Source: Gemmatimonadota bacterium (GTDB lineage: Bacteria; Gemmatimonadota; Gemmatimonadetes; Longimicrobiales; Gaopeijiaceae). Taken from it: a stretch of DNA of 42,242 nucleotides. A program made the translations under genes and the position numbers. The stretch lies in NCBI GenBank assembly GCA_040882465.1, contig JBBEBG010000005.1, positions 1 to 42,242 of the forward strand, read 5' to 3'. Below the pieces are notes generated by a model. That model saw only the letters and a program-made list of their open reading frames with translations. It did no database searches and had not been told where the DNA came from. Shown one piece after another: positions 7,846 through 16,620 of the stretch. Within the stretch, counting starts at the first letter, position 1. Every line of letters starts with the position of its first letter.

Positions 7846-8901
7846 ATGCCCTTCTCCCCGGAGAGCTTTCTGGAACCATCCACGACCGAGACCGGCTCCG
7901 CGTTGGCGGAGTGGAACCGACGCCTAGCCCCCTTCCGGGGACCGGACACGATTCGGAGCGTACGCCAGCTCGCGGTGACGGCGGCCGGTTTCGTCCTCCT
8001 CTGGCTCGCGATGCTCTGGAGCCTCGAAGTGAGTTACGCGCTCACCCTCCTCCTCGCGATCCCCGCGTCGGGGTTCCTGGTCCGGCTCTTCATGATCCAG
8101 CACGACTGCGGGCATGGTTCCTATTTCAGGTCCCGCTGGGCGCGCGATACGGTCGGATTCGTCATCGGGGTGCTCACCCTCACCCCGTACCATTACTGGC
8201 GGCGCACCCACGCCCACCACCACGCCCATTCCGGGGACCTCGACTTTCGGGGATTCGGCGACGTGGATACGCTCACGGTGCGGGAGTACGAGGCGCTCTC
8301 CCCGCTCAAGCGCTTAGGGTACCGGGTCTACCGGCATCCGCTCATCCTTCTGGGCGTCGGCGGCCTCTACCACTTTCTCATCAAGCACCGCTACCCCTCC
8401 GACGTTCCGCGGGATTGGAAGCAGGCGTGGGCTAGCGTCTGGTGGACGAACGCGGCGCTGGGAGGGATTCTCATCACCGCCTGGCTCACGATCGGGCTGG
8501 ACCGTTTCCTTATGGTCCAGGCCCCGGTCACCCTGATCACATGCGCGACGGGCGTGTGGCTCTTCTACGTGCAGCACCAGTTCGAAGAGACGTACTGGCA
8601 CCGCCACGAGGAGTGGGACTTCGTGGAAGCCTCGATCCGGGGAAGCTCACACCTCGTTCTCCCCCGCCCCCTCCAGTGGATCACCGCTTCCATCGGTTTG
8701 CACCATGTGCACCACCTGAGCGCACGAGTCCCCAACTACCGCCTCCAGGAGTGTCTCGACGGGACGCCAGAGCTGCAGGTCGCGACCCGCATCGGAATCC
8801 TCGACGGCTGGAGGCTTTTCCGGCTCACCCTCTGGGACGAGGATGCGCGCCGGCTCATCGGCTTTCGTGAGATGAAGAACCGGCCGGCTCAGCTCGCGTA
8901 A
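7846..8901 (+). CDS. membrane fatty acid desaturase (acyl-lipid, DesA-like)
   Basis: A 351-residue integral membrane di-iron desaturase that introduces double bonds into membrane lipid acyl chains. The three histidine boxes are intact: HDCGH (86-90), HAHHH (122-126) and HHVHH (286-290). Hydrophobic segments lie before box 1 (about 42-83), around 103-113, and at about 203-243. The spacing and the third box followed by LSARVPNYRL resemble bacterial and plant-like delta-12 acyl-lipid desaturases; the double-bond position cannot be decided. The gene diverges from metY and overlaps the convergent DUF420 gene by 13 bases. A terminator-like hairpin in its short leader hints at control of elongation. 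Confidence 0.87.
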   Translation: MPFSPESFLEPSTTETGSALAEWNRRLAPFRGPDTIRSVRQLAVTAAGFVLLWLAMLWSLEVSYALTLLLAIPASGFLVRLFMIQHDCGHGSYFRSRWARDTVGFVIGVLTLTPYHYWRRTHAHHHAHSGDLDFRGFGDVDTLTVREYEALSPLKRLGYRVYRHPLILLGVGGLYHFLIKHRYPSDVPRDWKQAWASVWWTNAALGGILITAWLTIGLDRFLMVQAPVTLITCATGVWLFYVQHQFEETYWHRHEEWDFVEASIRGSSHLVLPRPLQWITASIGLHHVHHLSARVPNYRLQECLDGTPELQVATRIGILDGWRLFRLTLWDEDARRLIGFREMKNRPAQLA

Positions 8902-9455
8902 TACGGGGCCATCATTAAAAAGACGACGACGCCGGTCACGGCGACGTAGAGCCAGAGGGGAAAGGTCCAGCGCGCCACCCGGCGGTGGCGAACGAATTCC
9001 CCGCGCAATGCCCGAATCACGGAAAAAAGCGCCAGGGGGAGGACGACGGGCGCAAGTGCGATGTGGCTGGTCAGGATCACGAAGTATGCCGGCCGGACCC
9101 ATCCCTCGCCCCCAAAGCTCGACTCCGGCGCCTGCGAGTGATAAATGATGTACGAGATGAGGAAAACGCAGGAGAGGGTGAAAGCCGAGACCATCGCCGC
9201 CCGGTGCCAGGGGATCCGGCGGGCGCGGATCGCCACATACCCGGCAAGGAGGAGGAGGGCCGTCGCGCCGTTCATTAGGGCGTGGAAAGCCGGAAGAGCG
9301 GAGACGTCGAGCCCCTCGACTTCGAGAACGCGCGGAAAGGCGACCAGGACGAGGACGAGAAGGCAGACCGCGGCGGAGAGGCCGTAGACGAGGGCGGCGA
9401 GCGCCTTTTCGTGCACGCCCGCGAAGGTTTGGCGCGCGGGATTCAGTTCGCTCAT
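8889..9455 (-). CDS. DUF420 family membrane protein
   Basis: A 188-residue membrane protein with about five hydrophobic segments. It shows the DUF420 pattern: a histidine in FHALMNGATALLLLAGY, IIYHSQA, LTSHIALAPVVLPLAL, then HRRVARWTFPLWLYVAVTGV near the C-terminus. DUF420 proteins (YozB-like) are often found with cytochrome oxidase or haem assembly genes and their conserved His residues may bind haem or metal. No oxidase genes lie nearby here, so the role is open. It converges on the desaturase with a 13-base overlap and diverges from the histidine kinase across a 106-base gap. Confidence 0.85.
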   Translation of the reverse strand: MSELNPARQTFAGVHEKALAALVYGLSAAVCLLVLVLVAFPRVLEVEGLDVSALPAFHALMNGATALLLLAGYVAIRARRIPWHRAAMVSAFTLSCVFLISYIIYHSQAPESSFGGEGWVRPAYFVILTSHIALAPVVLPLALFSVIRALRGEFVRHRRVARWTFPLWLYVAVTGVVVFLMMAPYYAS

Positions 9456-9561
9456 GGTGTGTGAGAAGATAACACGCCTCGCGCACCTTGTTGCCGCCGC
9501 TTCCGCCCTGTTCTAACGTCCCTCCGGACCCGAACGGCCACACCCCCGACCCGGACGAGCG

Positions 9562-12282
9562 GTGCCCGAAGAGACGAGCGAAGACCGAGGATCCGTCCCC
9601 TCCGGCGACCCCGACCGCTGGGGCGAAGCGCTCGTCGGATGGGTTACCCGCGAGATCGAGGGCACCGGCTCCTTTCCGCGCGGCATCGAGGCATGGATTG
9701 ACGAGCGGCTCGCCCGCCGCCTACTGAATCCCGCGCGTGCCGTCTTCGTCGCGCAACTTCTCTTCGTCGCAGTCGTCGTCGCCATCTCCTGGAGCCAGCT
9801 TCCCCCCGGGGCGCTCGCGGCGTGGGCGGCCATGCTCGTCGCTTCCGCCGCCATCCGCTCCGGTCTCCCCGGCTGGCTCGCGAGACAAGGGACCGGGGTC
9901 CGGGGATGCGTCGCCGCCTTCCAGTGGTCGGTCCTGATCTCGGGGCTGGTCTGGGGTGGGGGGATCGCATTTCTCGGACGAGGCCTTCCGATCGAGCGGC
10001 TCTTCCTGATCCTAGTCGCCCTGACCGGCATGGTCGCCGCCTCCGCGGTCACCCTCGCCCCCGATCCCGCGAGCTTTCGACGCTTCGAGATCCCTCTCGT
10101 CACGGGCCTGGTCATCGGCATCCTTTGGCACGGCCAGACCCAGGTCCACTTGCTCGGCGCGGGCCTGATGATTTTGTTCGGCGTGTGGGTGCAAACCCTC
10201 CTCCGGCAGAGTCACCGCGCGCTCCGCCACGAGCTCACCATCGCCGCGGATCTCAAGCACCACGACGAGAAGGCCGGGCGGGAGCGCGCCTTTCTAATTG
10301 CGCTCCTCCAATCCCTTCCCGACGCCGTCGTCGCGATGAAACGCGACGGTTGCGTCCTCGCACTCAACCGCGGATTCACCGAGACCTTCGGATGGGAGCC
10401 GGAAGAGGTCCTCGGCCACGATCTCTTCGAGCTCGCCGTCCCGGAGGAAGGCCGCGACGAGGCGCGGCGGGAAGTCCGGGAGCTTTTCGACGCGGGCGGG
10501 AGCGTTCGCGACACGCGCAGGCGTCGGAAGGACGGCTCGTTGATTCAGGTGCGCGTCCTCGCGAGCCCGATCGCCGGGCTCCACGACGTGGTCGCAATCC
10601 TGTACTCCGACATCTCCCGCCTCAAGGAGACGGAGTTGGCCCTGGAGCACGCGCGCGCGGCGGCGGAGCAAGCGAATCGGGCGAAGAGCGAGTTCCTCGC
10701 CACCATGAGCCATGAAATCCGGACCCCGATGAACGCGATCATCGGGATGGCGGAACTCCTCGCCGAGACCGATCTCTCGCAGACTCAGCGGGAGTACGTG
10801 CGCATCTTCACGACCGCGGGCGATACCCTCCTCACCCTCATCAATCAGATTCTGGATCTCTCGAAGATCGAGGCGGGACATTTCGAGTTGGACGAGCGCC
10901 CTTTCTCGGTGTGGGAGCTCGTCGAGCACACGGTGCAGCTTTTCGCCGTTCCCGCGCACGAGAAGGATGTCGAGCTGACCGCGCGGATCGATCCCGGGGT
11001 CCCGCGCCGCCTGGTCGGCGACGCGGACCGCCTCCGCCAGATCCTCGTGAACCTCCTCGGGAATGGGGTCAAGTTCACACGCGAGGGGGAGGTTTCCTTG
11101 AGCGTGAGCCGCTCCACCCGCCCTGCCGAAGGCGAGGAGGGCACGGACGTGGTCCTCCGGTTCGCGGTGGCCGACACGGGGCCGGGGATTCCGGAAGATC
11201 GGATGGAGGCCGTTTTCGAGAGATTTACCCAAGCTGACTCTTCCACCACGCGAGAGCATGGAGGATCCGGGTTGGGGCTGACGATTTCGTCCGCTCTCGT
11301 CGCGCTCATGCACGGGGAGATGGGCGTCCGTAGCCGCCTCGGTGAAGGGAGCACCTTTTATTTCACGGTGAGGCTGAAGGAGGCGGGCCCCGAGGTCCAG
11401 GGACCTAAGGCCCCGGAACGCCTTTCCTTTGAAGGGCTCCGCGCCCTCGTCGTGGACGACAACGCCACGAACCGGCTCGTCCTCACGGAGGTGCTGCGCG
11501 GCTGGGGCGCGACGCCGACCACCGCTGCGGGCGGACAGGAGGCCCTCGCCGAGCTCCGCCATGCGCGCGACTCGGGCCAGAAGTACGACCTCGTCCTTCT
11601 CGATGGACGTATGCCGGGAATCGATGGATTCGAGGTGGCCGAGCTGGTCCAGAAGGAGCGGGGCCTCGCGGCAGCCACCCTGATGATGCTGACTTCGGGA
11701 GGGGACCAGGCCGCCGAGATCGAACGGGCCCGAGCGGCGGGCATCCAGGCATATCTCGTGAAGCCGGTTCGGCGCGCCGAGCTCCGCGAGACGATCGGGC
11801 GGCTCCTGAGCCGAAGCGGGAGCGAGGCGGCTCTCCCGGTTGGAGCGACCGGCGTATCGAGTGCGCCCCTGCCGCGCACGGCCGGAGCAAAGATCCTTCT
11901 GGTCGAAGACACGGAGGAGAACCAGATCCTCATCCAGGCGTACCTCGGAGGATCTCCGCACAGCCTCCGGATCGTCGCGCGCGGCGACGAAGCCGTACGG
12001 ACCTACACCGGGGATCCCTCGGAGTACGACCTGATCTTCATGGACATCCAGATGCAGGGAATGGACGGCTACGAGGCGACCCGGCGCATCCGAAGCTGGG
12101 AGAAGTCGGAGGGCGTCCCCGCTGTTCCGATCGTTGCCCTGACGGCGCATGCGCTGGACGATGAGCGCCGCAAGACGCTCGAAGCGGGATGCGACGCTCA
12201 CCTCACGAAACCGATTCGAAAGGACGTCTTTCTCTCCGCCGTCGCGACGCATGCGAGGCCGGCCCCGCGGCCCGAGGGATGA
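9562..12282 (+). CDS. membrane-bound hybrid sensor histidine kinase with two receiver domains
   Basis: A 906-residue protein. Order: hydrophobic region with about six membrane segments (58-215); PAS domain (about 243-355, AMKRDGCVLALNRGFTETFG); HisKA with phospho-acceptor H384 in MSHEIRTPMNAIIGM; HATPase with NLLGNGVKF (N box), DTGPGIP (G1) and GGSGLGL (G2), about 485-605; receiver 1 (about 627-750, VVDDN, D681, K734 in LVKP); receiver 2 (about 777-895, D828 in FMDIQM, K884 in LTKP). There is no C-terminal HPt domain, so the phosphate must leave to a separate protein. The N box has Gly in place of the usual second Asn. The GTG start is least certain. It overlaps the DUF4105 gene by ATGA. Confidence 0.9.
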   Translation: MPEETSEDRGSVPSGDPDRWGEALVGWVTREIEGTGSFPRGIEAWIDERLARRLLNPARAVFVAQLLFVAVVVAISWSQLPPGALAAWAAMLVASAAIRSGLPGWLARQGTGVRGCVAAFQWSVLISGLVWGGGIAFLGRGLPIERLFLILVALTGMVAASAVTLAPDPASFRRFEIPLVTGLVIGILWHGQTQVHLLGAGLMILFGVWVQTLLRQSHRALRHELTIAADLKHHDEKAGRERAFLIALLQSLPDAVVAMKRDGCVLALNRGFTETFGWEPEEVLGHDLFELAVPEEGRDEARREVRELFDAGGSVRDTRRRRKDGSLIQVRVLASPIAGLHDVVAILYSDISRLKETELALEHARAAAEQANRAKSEFLATMSHEIRTPMNAIIGMAELLAETDLSQTQREYVRIFTTAGDTLLTLINQILDLSKIEAGHFELDERPFSVWELVEHTVQLFAVPAHEKDVELTARIDPGVPRRLVGDADRLRQILVNLLGNGVKFTREGEVSLSVSRSTRPAEGEEGTDVVLRFAVADTGPGIPEDRMEAVFERFTQADSSTTREHGGSGLGLTISSALVALMHGEMGVRSRLGEGSTFYFTVRLKEAGPEVQGPKAPERLSFEGLRALVVDDNATNRLVLTEVLRGWGATPTTAAGGQEALAELRHARDSGQKYDLVLLDGRMPGIDGFEVAELVQKERGLAAATLMMLTSGGDQAAEIERARAAGIQAYLVKPVRRAELRETIGRLLSRSGSEAALPVGATGVSSAPLPRTAGAKILLVEDTEENQILIQAYLGGSPHSLRIVARGDEAVRTYTGDPSEYDLIFMDIQMQGMDGYEATRRIRSWEKSEGVPAVPIVALTAHALDDERRKTLEAGCDAHLTKPIRKDVFLSAVATHARPAPRPEG

Positions 12283-13508
12283 GGCCTCTCCTGGTCGCGG
12301 CGGCGCTCGCCCTCGCGGCCGCCTCCCCGGGGATCGCGGGCGCCCAAGAGCCGCCGCCGGAGCCCCGCTACGAGGTCTTCCTCCTCACCATGGCCCAGGG
12401 AGCGGAAGTTTGGGAGCTCTTCGGACACAACGCCCTCCTCATCCGGGATCGCGCGACGGGAGAAGACCTCGCCTGGAACTGGGGGCTGTTCGACTTCGAG
12501 CAGGAGGCCTTCATTCCCCGCTTCCTACGCGGCACGATGGAGTACAGCATGGGTCCGGCACGGCTCGAACCCTTCCTCGCGGGATACGCGGCCGCGAACC
12601 GGACCGTCTTTGCGAACGAAGTCCTCCTCACCCAGGAGGATGCGGCCGCCCTCGATGCCTTCGTGCGGTGGAATTTTCAACCCGAAAACCGGAATTACCG
12701 CTACGACTACTTCCGGGACAATTGCTCCACGCGGCTGCGCGACGCGCTCGACGGCGTCCTCGGGGGGGCGATCTTCGCCGCGCTCGGGGATCGCCGGACG
12801 CCACACAGCTACCGATGGCACGTTCGCCGCCTCGTGCAGGATGACGTGTGGCTGGACCAGGGGATCTCGTTCATGTTCGGAACCGGAGTGGACCGGCCCC
12901 TGACCGCGTGGGAGACGGCCTTCCTCCCGGTGGAACTCCTGAAGCACCTCGAAGAGGTCCAACGGCCGGACGGCCAGGGTGGGATGCGCCCCCTCCTCGG
13001 CCCGCGCCAGGTCCTCTTCGAGGCCACGCGGCCGGCCGAGCCGGAGGCGCCGCCCGCATTTTCCTTCCTCTGGGTCGCCGCAGGGCTCGCCGCGGCGGGA
13101 GGAATCGGGTGGGTGGGAAGGCAGGCCTGGAGGCGGAAGCGGTGGGCGAAGGCCGGCCTCTTCGCGGTGGTCACCGTCTGGGGGCTCTTCTCAGGGATCC
13201 TGGGGCTCCTGCTCGTCCTTTTTTGGTTCTCGCACCACGTGTCCGTGCACTGGAACGGGAACCTCTTCCACCTGAGCCCCCTCGCCCTCGCGCTTCCCGT
13301 CCTCGTTCTCCGGGACCTTCGCGGAAAGGCTTGCGCTTCGGCGGGGGCCGGAGCGCGGCTCGCCCTTCTGATCGCGCTCCTCTCCGTCGGGGCCGCCGTC
13401 ATCCAACTGACGCCTCTTTTCGCGCAAGGGAACGCGGAGGTGATCGCTCTCGGCCTTCCGGTGAATCTGGCCCTCGCCTGGGTCCTCACTCGGTTCCCCG
13501 CCGAATGA
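12279..13508 (+). CDS. DUF4105 / Lnb-like periplasmic domain membrane protein
   Basis: A 409-residue exported protein. Residues 1-22 form a signal peptide (probable cleavage at IAGA-QE). Residues about 30-240 are a DUF4105 domain, with WELFGHNALLIRD (FGH 48-50), WNWGLFDF and YDYFRDNCSTRLRDAL (Cys149). About four or five membrane segments follow (about 261-409). The domain is related to Lnb, a lipoprotein N-acyltransferase, and the conserved His and Cys are the likely catalytic pair; acyl transfer here is inference. The ATG overlaps the kinase stop (ATGA), so the two are translationally coupled. An upstream in-frame ATG at 12189 would lie inside the kinase gene. The 3' end overlaps the convergent M20 gene by 23 bases. 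Confidence 0.8.
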   Translation: MRPLLVAAALALAAASPGIAGAQEPPPEPRYEVFLLTMAQGAEVWELFGHNALLIRDRATGEDLAWNWGLFDFEQEAFIPRFLRGTMEYSMGPARLEPFLAGYAAANRTVFANEVLLTQEDAAALDAFVRWNFQPENRNYRYDYFRDNCSTRLRDALDGVLGGAIFAALGDRRTPHSYRWHVRRLVQDDVWLDQGISFMFGTGVDRPLTAWETAFLPVELLKHLEEVQRPDGQGGMRPLLGPRQVLFEATRPAEPEAPPAFSFLWVAAGLAAAGGIGWVGRQAWRRKRWAKAGLFAVVTVWGLFSGILGLLLVLFWFSHHVSVHWNGNLFHLSPLALALPVLVLRDLRGKACASAGAGARLALLIALLSVGAAVIQLTPLFAQGNAEVIALGLPVNLALAWVLTRFPAE

Positions 13509-14940
13509 GCTCGCCGTAGAAGCGAATCATCCCCACATAGTCCGTCACCGGAATCCTCTCGTTCGCGCCCCGCAAGCTCGCGAGCGTGGCCGCATTCATT
13601 CGAAAGGGAACGAAGCGGTAGCTGTCCCGCGCAACCGCGGAGAAAGGGCGCACGTCCGTGACTCCGGGGACCGTGGCGGGGAGAACGACCAGGAGGTCGG
13701 GAAATACCGCGCGGGCCGCATCCCGGATACGAAGGAAGCCCTCGGTGTCCGTGGAGGAAATGGCGGACGGAGGGATCGGGGCCGCGCCGGCCGGCTCGGG
13801 GAGAAGCTCGATCTCGAGGTCCCCGAGGCGGGCCCAGATTTCCTCCAGGACCGCGTCCGGCGCATCCCAGGGCGCGATCCCCACACGAAGCCGGGCGGTC
13901 GCGTGGGACGGGAGCGCTCCGCGGTCCGCCTCCGCGCGGAGGAGGGTGGGCGCGGCGACCGTACGAAGGGTGGCGCCGAGCCAGGGATTCCCCGAGAGGG
14001 CGCGCGCGAGCGGACGCTCGAACAACCAGAGGTTCGCGGCGAGCATCCGCGTCCCCGGGTCCATGTGGGGGGCCAGGGCCAAAAAGAGCCGGCGGGTCGG
14101 GCCCTGGATCCTCGGCGTGAACCCCGGATCCTCGAGGCGGACGATCGCCTCCGCGATTCTCCCCGCCGCGGTCCCGCGCGGGGGCGCCGAGGCGGGCCCT
14201 CCCACTCCCCGCGCCGTGAGCCGGAGCGCGAGCGCCCCCTGTTCGGCCGTCCCGATCACGCCGATCGGCTCGGTGACGCCCGGTAAGAGCCCCTCGGCGA
14301 TCCCCCCGCCGTCGCCGAGGGCCCACAACGCGACGATTCCGCGCGACTCCAGGAGCGCGGCGACTTCCGAGAGGCCGCTCCCCTCCTCCTCCACGGGACC
14401 CCCGACCGCGACCATCAGGGTGCGGGCAGGATCGAAGCCCTCCGCGAGGAGGGCGTCCAATGCTTCGAAGATCGCGACGAGGGGTCCCCGCCCCGAAAGT
14501 GTTCCGCGACCCCACACGGCACCGTCCGCGAGCTCGCCGGAGAAGGGGGGGAAGCGCCACGCTTCCGCCCCCGGACCCGTCGGAGCGGGACCCATCCGGG
14601 CAACAAGGAGCACCGGCTCGAGCTCGGGATCCGTTCCACTCCAGGTGTAGAGGAAGGAGCTAGGAGCGACCGCCTCCCTCACGAGCGCCGCGTGGACCGC
14701 GGGAAAGGCGCTCGCGAGAAATTCGGGAAATCCGGGGGCCTCCGGGGTGGGTTCGGGTGGAATCCGGATCGCCACGGTGAGCCGGTCCAGCGCACGCGCC
14801 GCGTCGAAATCGAAGGGGTGAACCGCGACCTCCGAAAGAGTTTGTGGGCGCAGGAAGGCGGATCGAACGAAGAGAGTCGCGGTCAGGAGCCCCGAGACCA
14901 CGAGGAAGGCGAGGAGCGCCCGGAAGAGAAGGGTCTTCAT
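13486..14940 (-). CDS. M20-family peptidase-like protein with missing metal ligands (probable pseudoenzyme)
   Basis: A 484-residue protein with an N-terminal membrane anchor (LLFRALLAFLVVSGLLTATL). Its framework matches PM20D1/M20 carboxypeptidases: PFDFDAARALDRLTVAIRI, FLYTWSGTDPELEPVLLVAR, WRFPPFSGELADG, GRGTLSGRGPLVAIFEALD, and near the end PGVTDVRPFSAVARDSYRFVPF. In active members the first metal His and Asp sit in a GHxDVVP-like motif; here it is ARMGPAP (114-120). The bridging Asp of GRGTLDDK is replaced in GRGTLSGR (144-151). The GHDEE region reads GGPVEEEG, keeping only glutamates. The protein is therefore unlikely to bind the usual two zinc ions, yet the frame is open throughout. It follows the ATPase gene by ten bases. 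Confidence 0.75.
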   Translation of the reverse strand: MKTLLFRALLAFLVVSGLLTATLFVRSAFLRPQTLSEVAVHPFDFDAARALDRLTVAIRIPPEPTPEAPGFPEFLASAFPAVHAALVREAVAPSSFLYTWSGTDPELEPVLLVARMGPAPTGPGAEAWRFPPFSGELADGAVWGRGTLSGRGPLVAIFEALDALLAEGFDPARTLMVAVGGPVEEEGSGLSEVAALLESRGIVALWALGDGGGIAEGLLPGVTEPIGVIGTAEQGALALRLTARGVGGPASAPPRGTAAGRIAEAIVRLEDPGFTPRIQGPTRRLFLALAPHMDPGTRMLAANLWLFERPLARALSGNPWLGATLRTVAAPTLLRAEADRGALPSHATARLRVGIAPWDAPDAVLEEIWARLGDLEIELLPEPAGAAPIPPSAISSTDTEGFLRIRDAARAVFPDLLVVLPATVPGVTDVRPFSAVARDSYRFVPFRMNAATLASLRGANERIPVTDYVGMIRFYGELIRRGTE

Positions 14941-14950
14941 CGCGCGCAGT

Positions 14951-16450
14951 TTATCCGGAACCCATGAGCTGGGCCAGGTCCACAACCCTCGCGAGGGGCT
15001 CCCGCGCGAGGGTCCGGCGGAGTTCCTCGCTCCCCTCCCCTGCCAGGAAAAAGAGCGCCGCGCGCGCCTGCCGCCCGATCCCGTAACGGGTCTCCGCCAT
15101 CCGGCGGTTCATCTCGCGGGGGAGCTCCTCGAAGCGCATCTCCCAGTCCACCAGTCCGTAGCAGACCTGCCCGTTCGAGAGGCGGCCGGCAACGGGAAAG
15201 TCGGCTTCGGATCCCCAGAGGGCGCCGACCTCCCTCGCCGGTACCCCGAAGGCCGCCTCCGCATGGTCCGCGAGCCACCGCCGGGCTGCCTCTTCCATCC
15301 ATCCCTGAAGGTGCCGGCCGAGGGCGGGGCGGATCCGATCCCGCCAGACCGCCGGCGCACCCTCGCTTGCGATCAGGCTCCTATGCGGAAGGACCGAGCT
15401 GAACCAGAAGCCAAGGAAGGGATCGGAGAGCGCATAGCGGCGGCTCCGGCTCCCGGGGGCCGCATCGAGGGGAAGGTCCACGCGGACGAGTCCCTCCTCC
15501 TCGAGCTTCCCTAGGTACGGGGCGAGCTGCGACCCCGACTCGACACCGGAGGCGCGCGCAAGAATGCCCGACCAGTCCAGGGGACCGGCGGCGAGCGCGC
15601 GCAGGACGGAGGCGTAACGAGCGGGTCGCTGGAAGGTGGCCTCCAGGCGCCGCAGCGGCTCGTCGTGGAGGTCGCCCTGCGGTTTGAGGACCCTCCGCAC
15701 CACCATCTCGCCGAGGTCCTGGCGCGGCCCCCCCGGGCGGAGGTGTGCGGGGTGATCGCCGAGGATTGCCCAGCGGAGAAAAGCATCCCGGGGATCCCTC
15801 GCGCCGTGCCCCCACCCCGCGACGCGGTAGGGAAGCGGCGGGAGCTCCAGCTCGAGGTCCGCCGGGCCGAGCGTGCCCCTAGTTCCGGTCAGGGGCTCGA
15901 GCGTGCCCTTCGCGCGGGCGCAGAGGACGAGACGCAAGGGAATCCCGTGGGTACGCACCCCCTGCACCAGGTCGGATAGCTCCTGTACGAGCCGCCGATG
16001 GGAAGAAAGGAGGGTCTCCATCCCGTCGAGGGCCAGGGTGAAGGGCTTGCCCGAATCTTCGACGCGGTCGCGCAGCCCCATCAAAAGCGAGAGCCATCCG
16101 GCCTTCGTGATTCCCGTCGGAAGGACCCCGGGGCGCCGGGGGACCGGAGCCTCTCCGAGTTGTGCTCGAGCGAGCTCCTCCAGATCCGCCAGAAGATCTC
16201 CCTCGGTGAGTGGCGCCCCCTGGAAGTGGAGGGATTCGGAGCCCTTCAACGCCCTCTGGAGGAGGGCCGTCTTCCCGCGCCCGCGTGCACCGGTGATCGT
16301 GACGACGGCGGGTCCGGCCCCGGCGAGGAGCGCCACCAGCTTCCCGAGCTCCATCTCCCGCCCCAGGAGCGGCTCGGGCTCGGAGAGGCCACCGGCTTCG
16401 CGTCGGAGTCCGCCCCTTCGCGACCGCCCCCTCGCAGCACCCTTCGACAT
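14951..16450 (-). CDS. archaeal-type P-loop ATPase with DUF234-like C-terminus
   Basis: A 499-residue protein of the STAND-like archaeal ATPase group. Walker A is GARGRGKT (54-61) and Walker B is FTLALDG (137-143), where the usual acidic residue after Asp is Gly. A sensor-like LRLVLCARAKGTLEPL follows. A winged-helix region (about 275-335) leads to YALSDPFLGFWFSSVLP (339-355), a hallmark before the DUF234 nuclease-like domain. In that domain the expected Glu-x-Asp survives as EADFPV, but the ECKW motif reads GLVDWE, so nuclease activity is doubtful. The ATG at 16450 has a GGGTGGGGG ribosome site; an in-frame codon at 16495 lies in AT-rich promoter-like DNA. It heads an operon with the M20-like gene. 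Confidence 0.75.
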   Translation of the reverse strand: MSKGAARGRSRRGGLRREAGGLSEPEPLLGREMELGKLVALLAGAGPAVVTITGARGRGKTALLQRALKGSESLHFQGAPLTEGDLLADLEELARAQLGEAPVPRRPGVLPTGITKAGWLSLLMGLRDRVEDSGKPFTLALDGMETLLSSHRRLVQELSDLVQGVRTHGIPLRLVLCARAKGTLEPLTGTRGTLGPADLELELPPLPYRVAGWGHGARDPRDAFLRWAILGDHPAHLRPGGPRQDLGEMVVRRVLKPQGDLHDEPLRRLEATFQRPARYASVLRALAAGPLDWSGILARASGVESGSQLAPYLGKLEEEGLVRVDLPLDAAPGSRSRRYALSDPFLGFWFSSVLPHRSLIASEGAPAVWRDRIRPALGRHLQGWMEEAARRWLADHAEAAFGVPAREVGALWGSEADFPVAGRLSNGQVCYGLVDWEMRFEELPREMNRRMAETRYGIGRQARAALFFLAGEGSEELRRTLAREPLARVVDLAQLMGSG

Positions 16451-16464
16451 TCGACCCCCACCCT

Positions 16465-16510
16465 GAAGTAAGATAATTATTATTAGACTAATCATACTTG
16501 AGCTAATTTT
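16465..16510. promoter_or_regulatory. AT-rich divergent control region with ATTAG dyad
   Basis: This short stretch is strikingly AT-rich for its surroundings. It holds the dyad ATTAGACTAAT (16482-16492). On the minus strand, TATGAT (complement of 16491-16496) could be a -10 element for the ATPase/M20 operon. On the plus strand, TATACT at 16548-16553 with TTCTGA 17 bases upstream is a weak candidate promoter for amtB. The dyad could be an operator for either direction. Confidence 0.35.
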
Positions 16511-16620
16511 CCACGGATTTCCCCTTCTGAGCGCTCCTCCCTCCCCTTATACTCTTTCCTTCGTTTCGCAGGAAATACGCTTCCGGCCGGCCGGAAGCAC
16601 CGCACCTTGGGGAGCCCAAC

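Noticed and set aside
10294-12252. A 652-codon open frame antisense to the histidine kinase
   Set aside because: Its translation is Arg/Glu/Leu-rich without motifs, while the plus strand has every kinase and receiver motif. It is a GC-rich antisense shadow.
16511-16620. Sigma54 promoter for amtB
   Set aside because: No GG-N10-GC core of the TGGCAC-N5-TTGCA type was seen before the gene.
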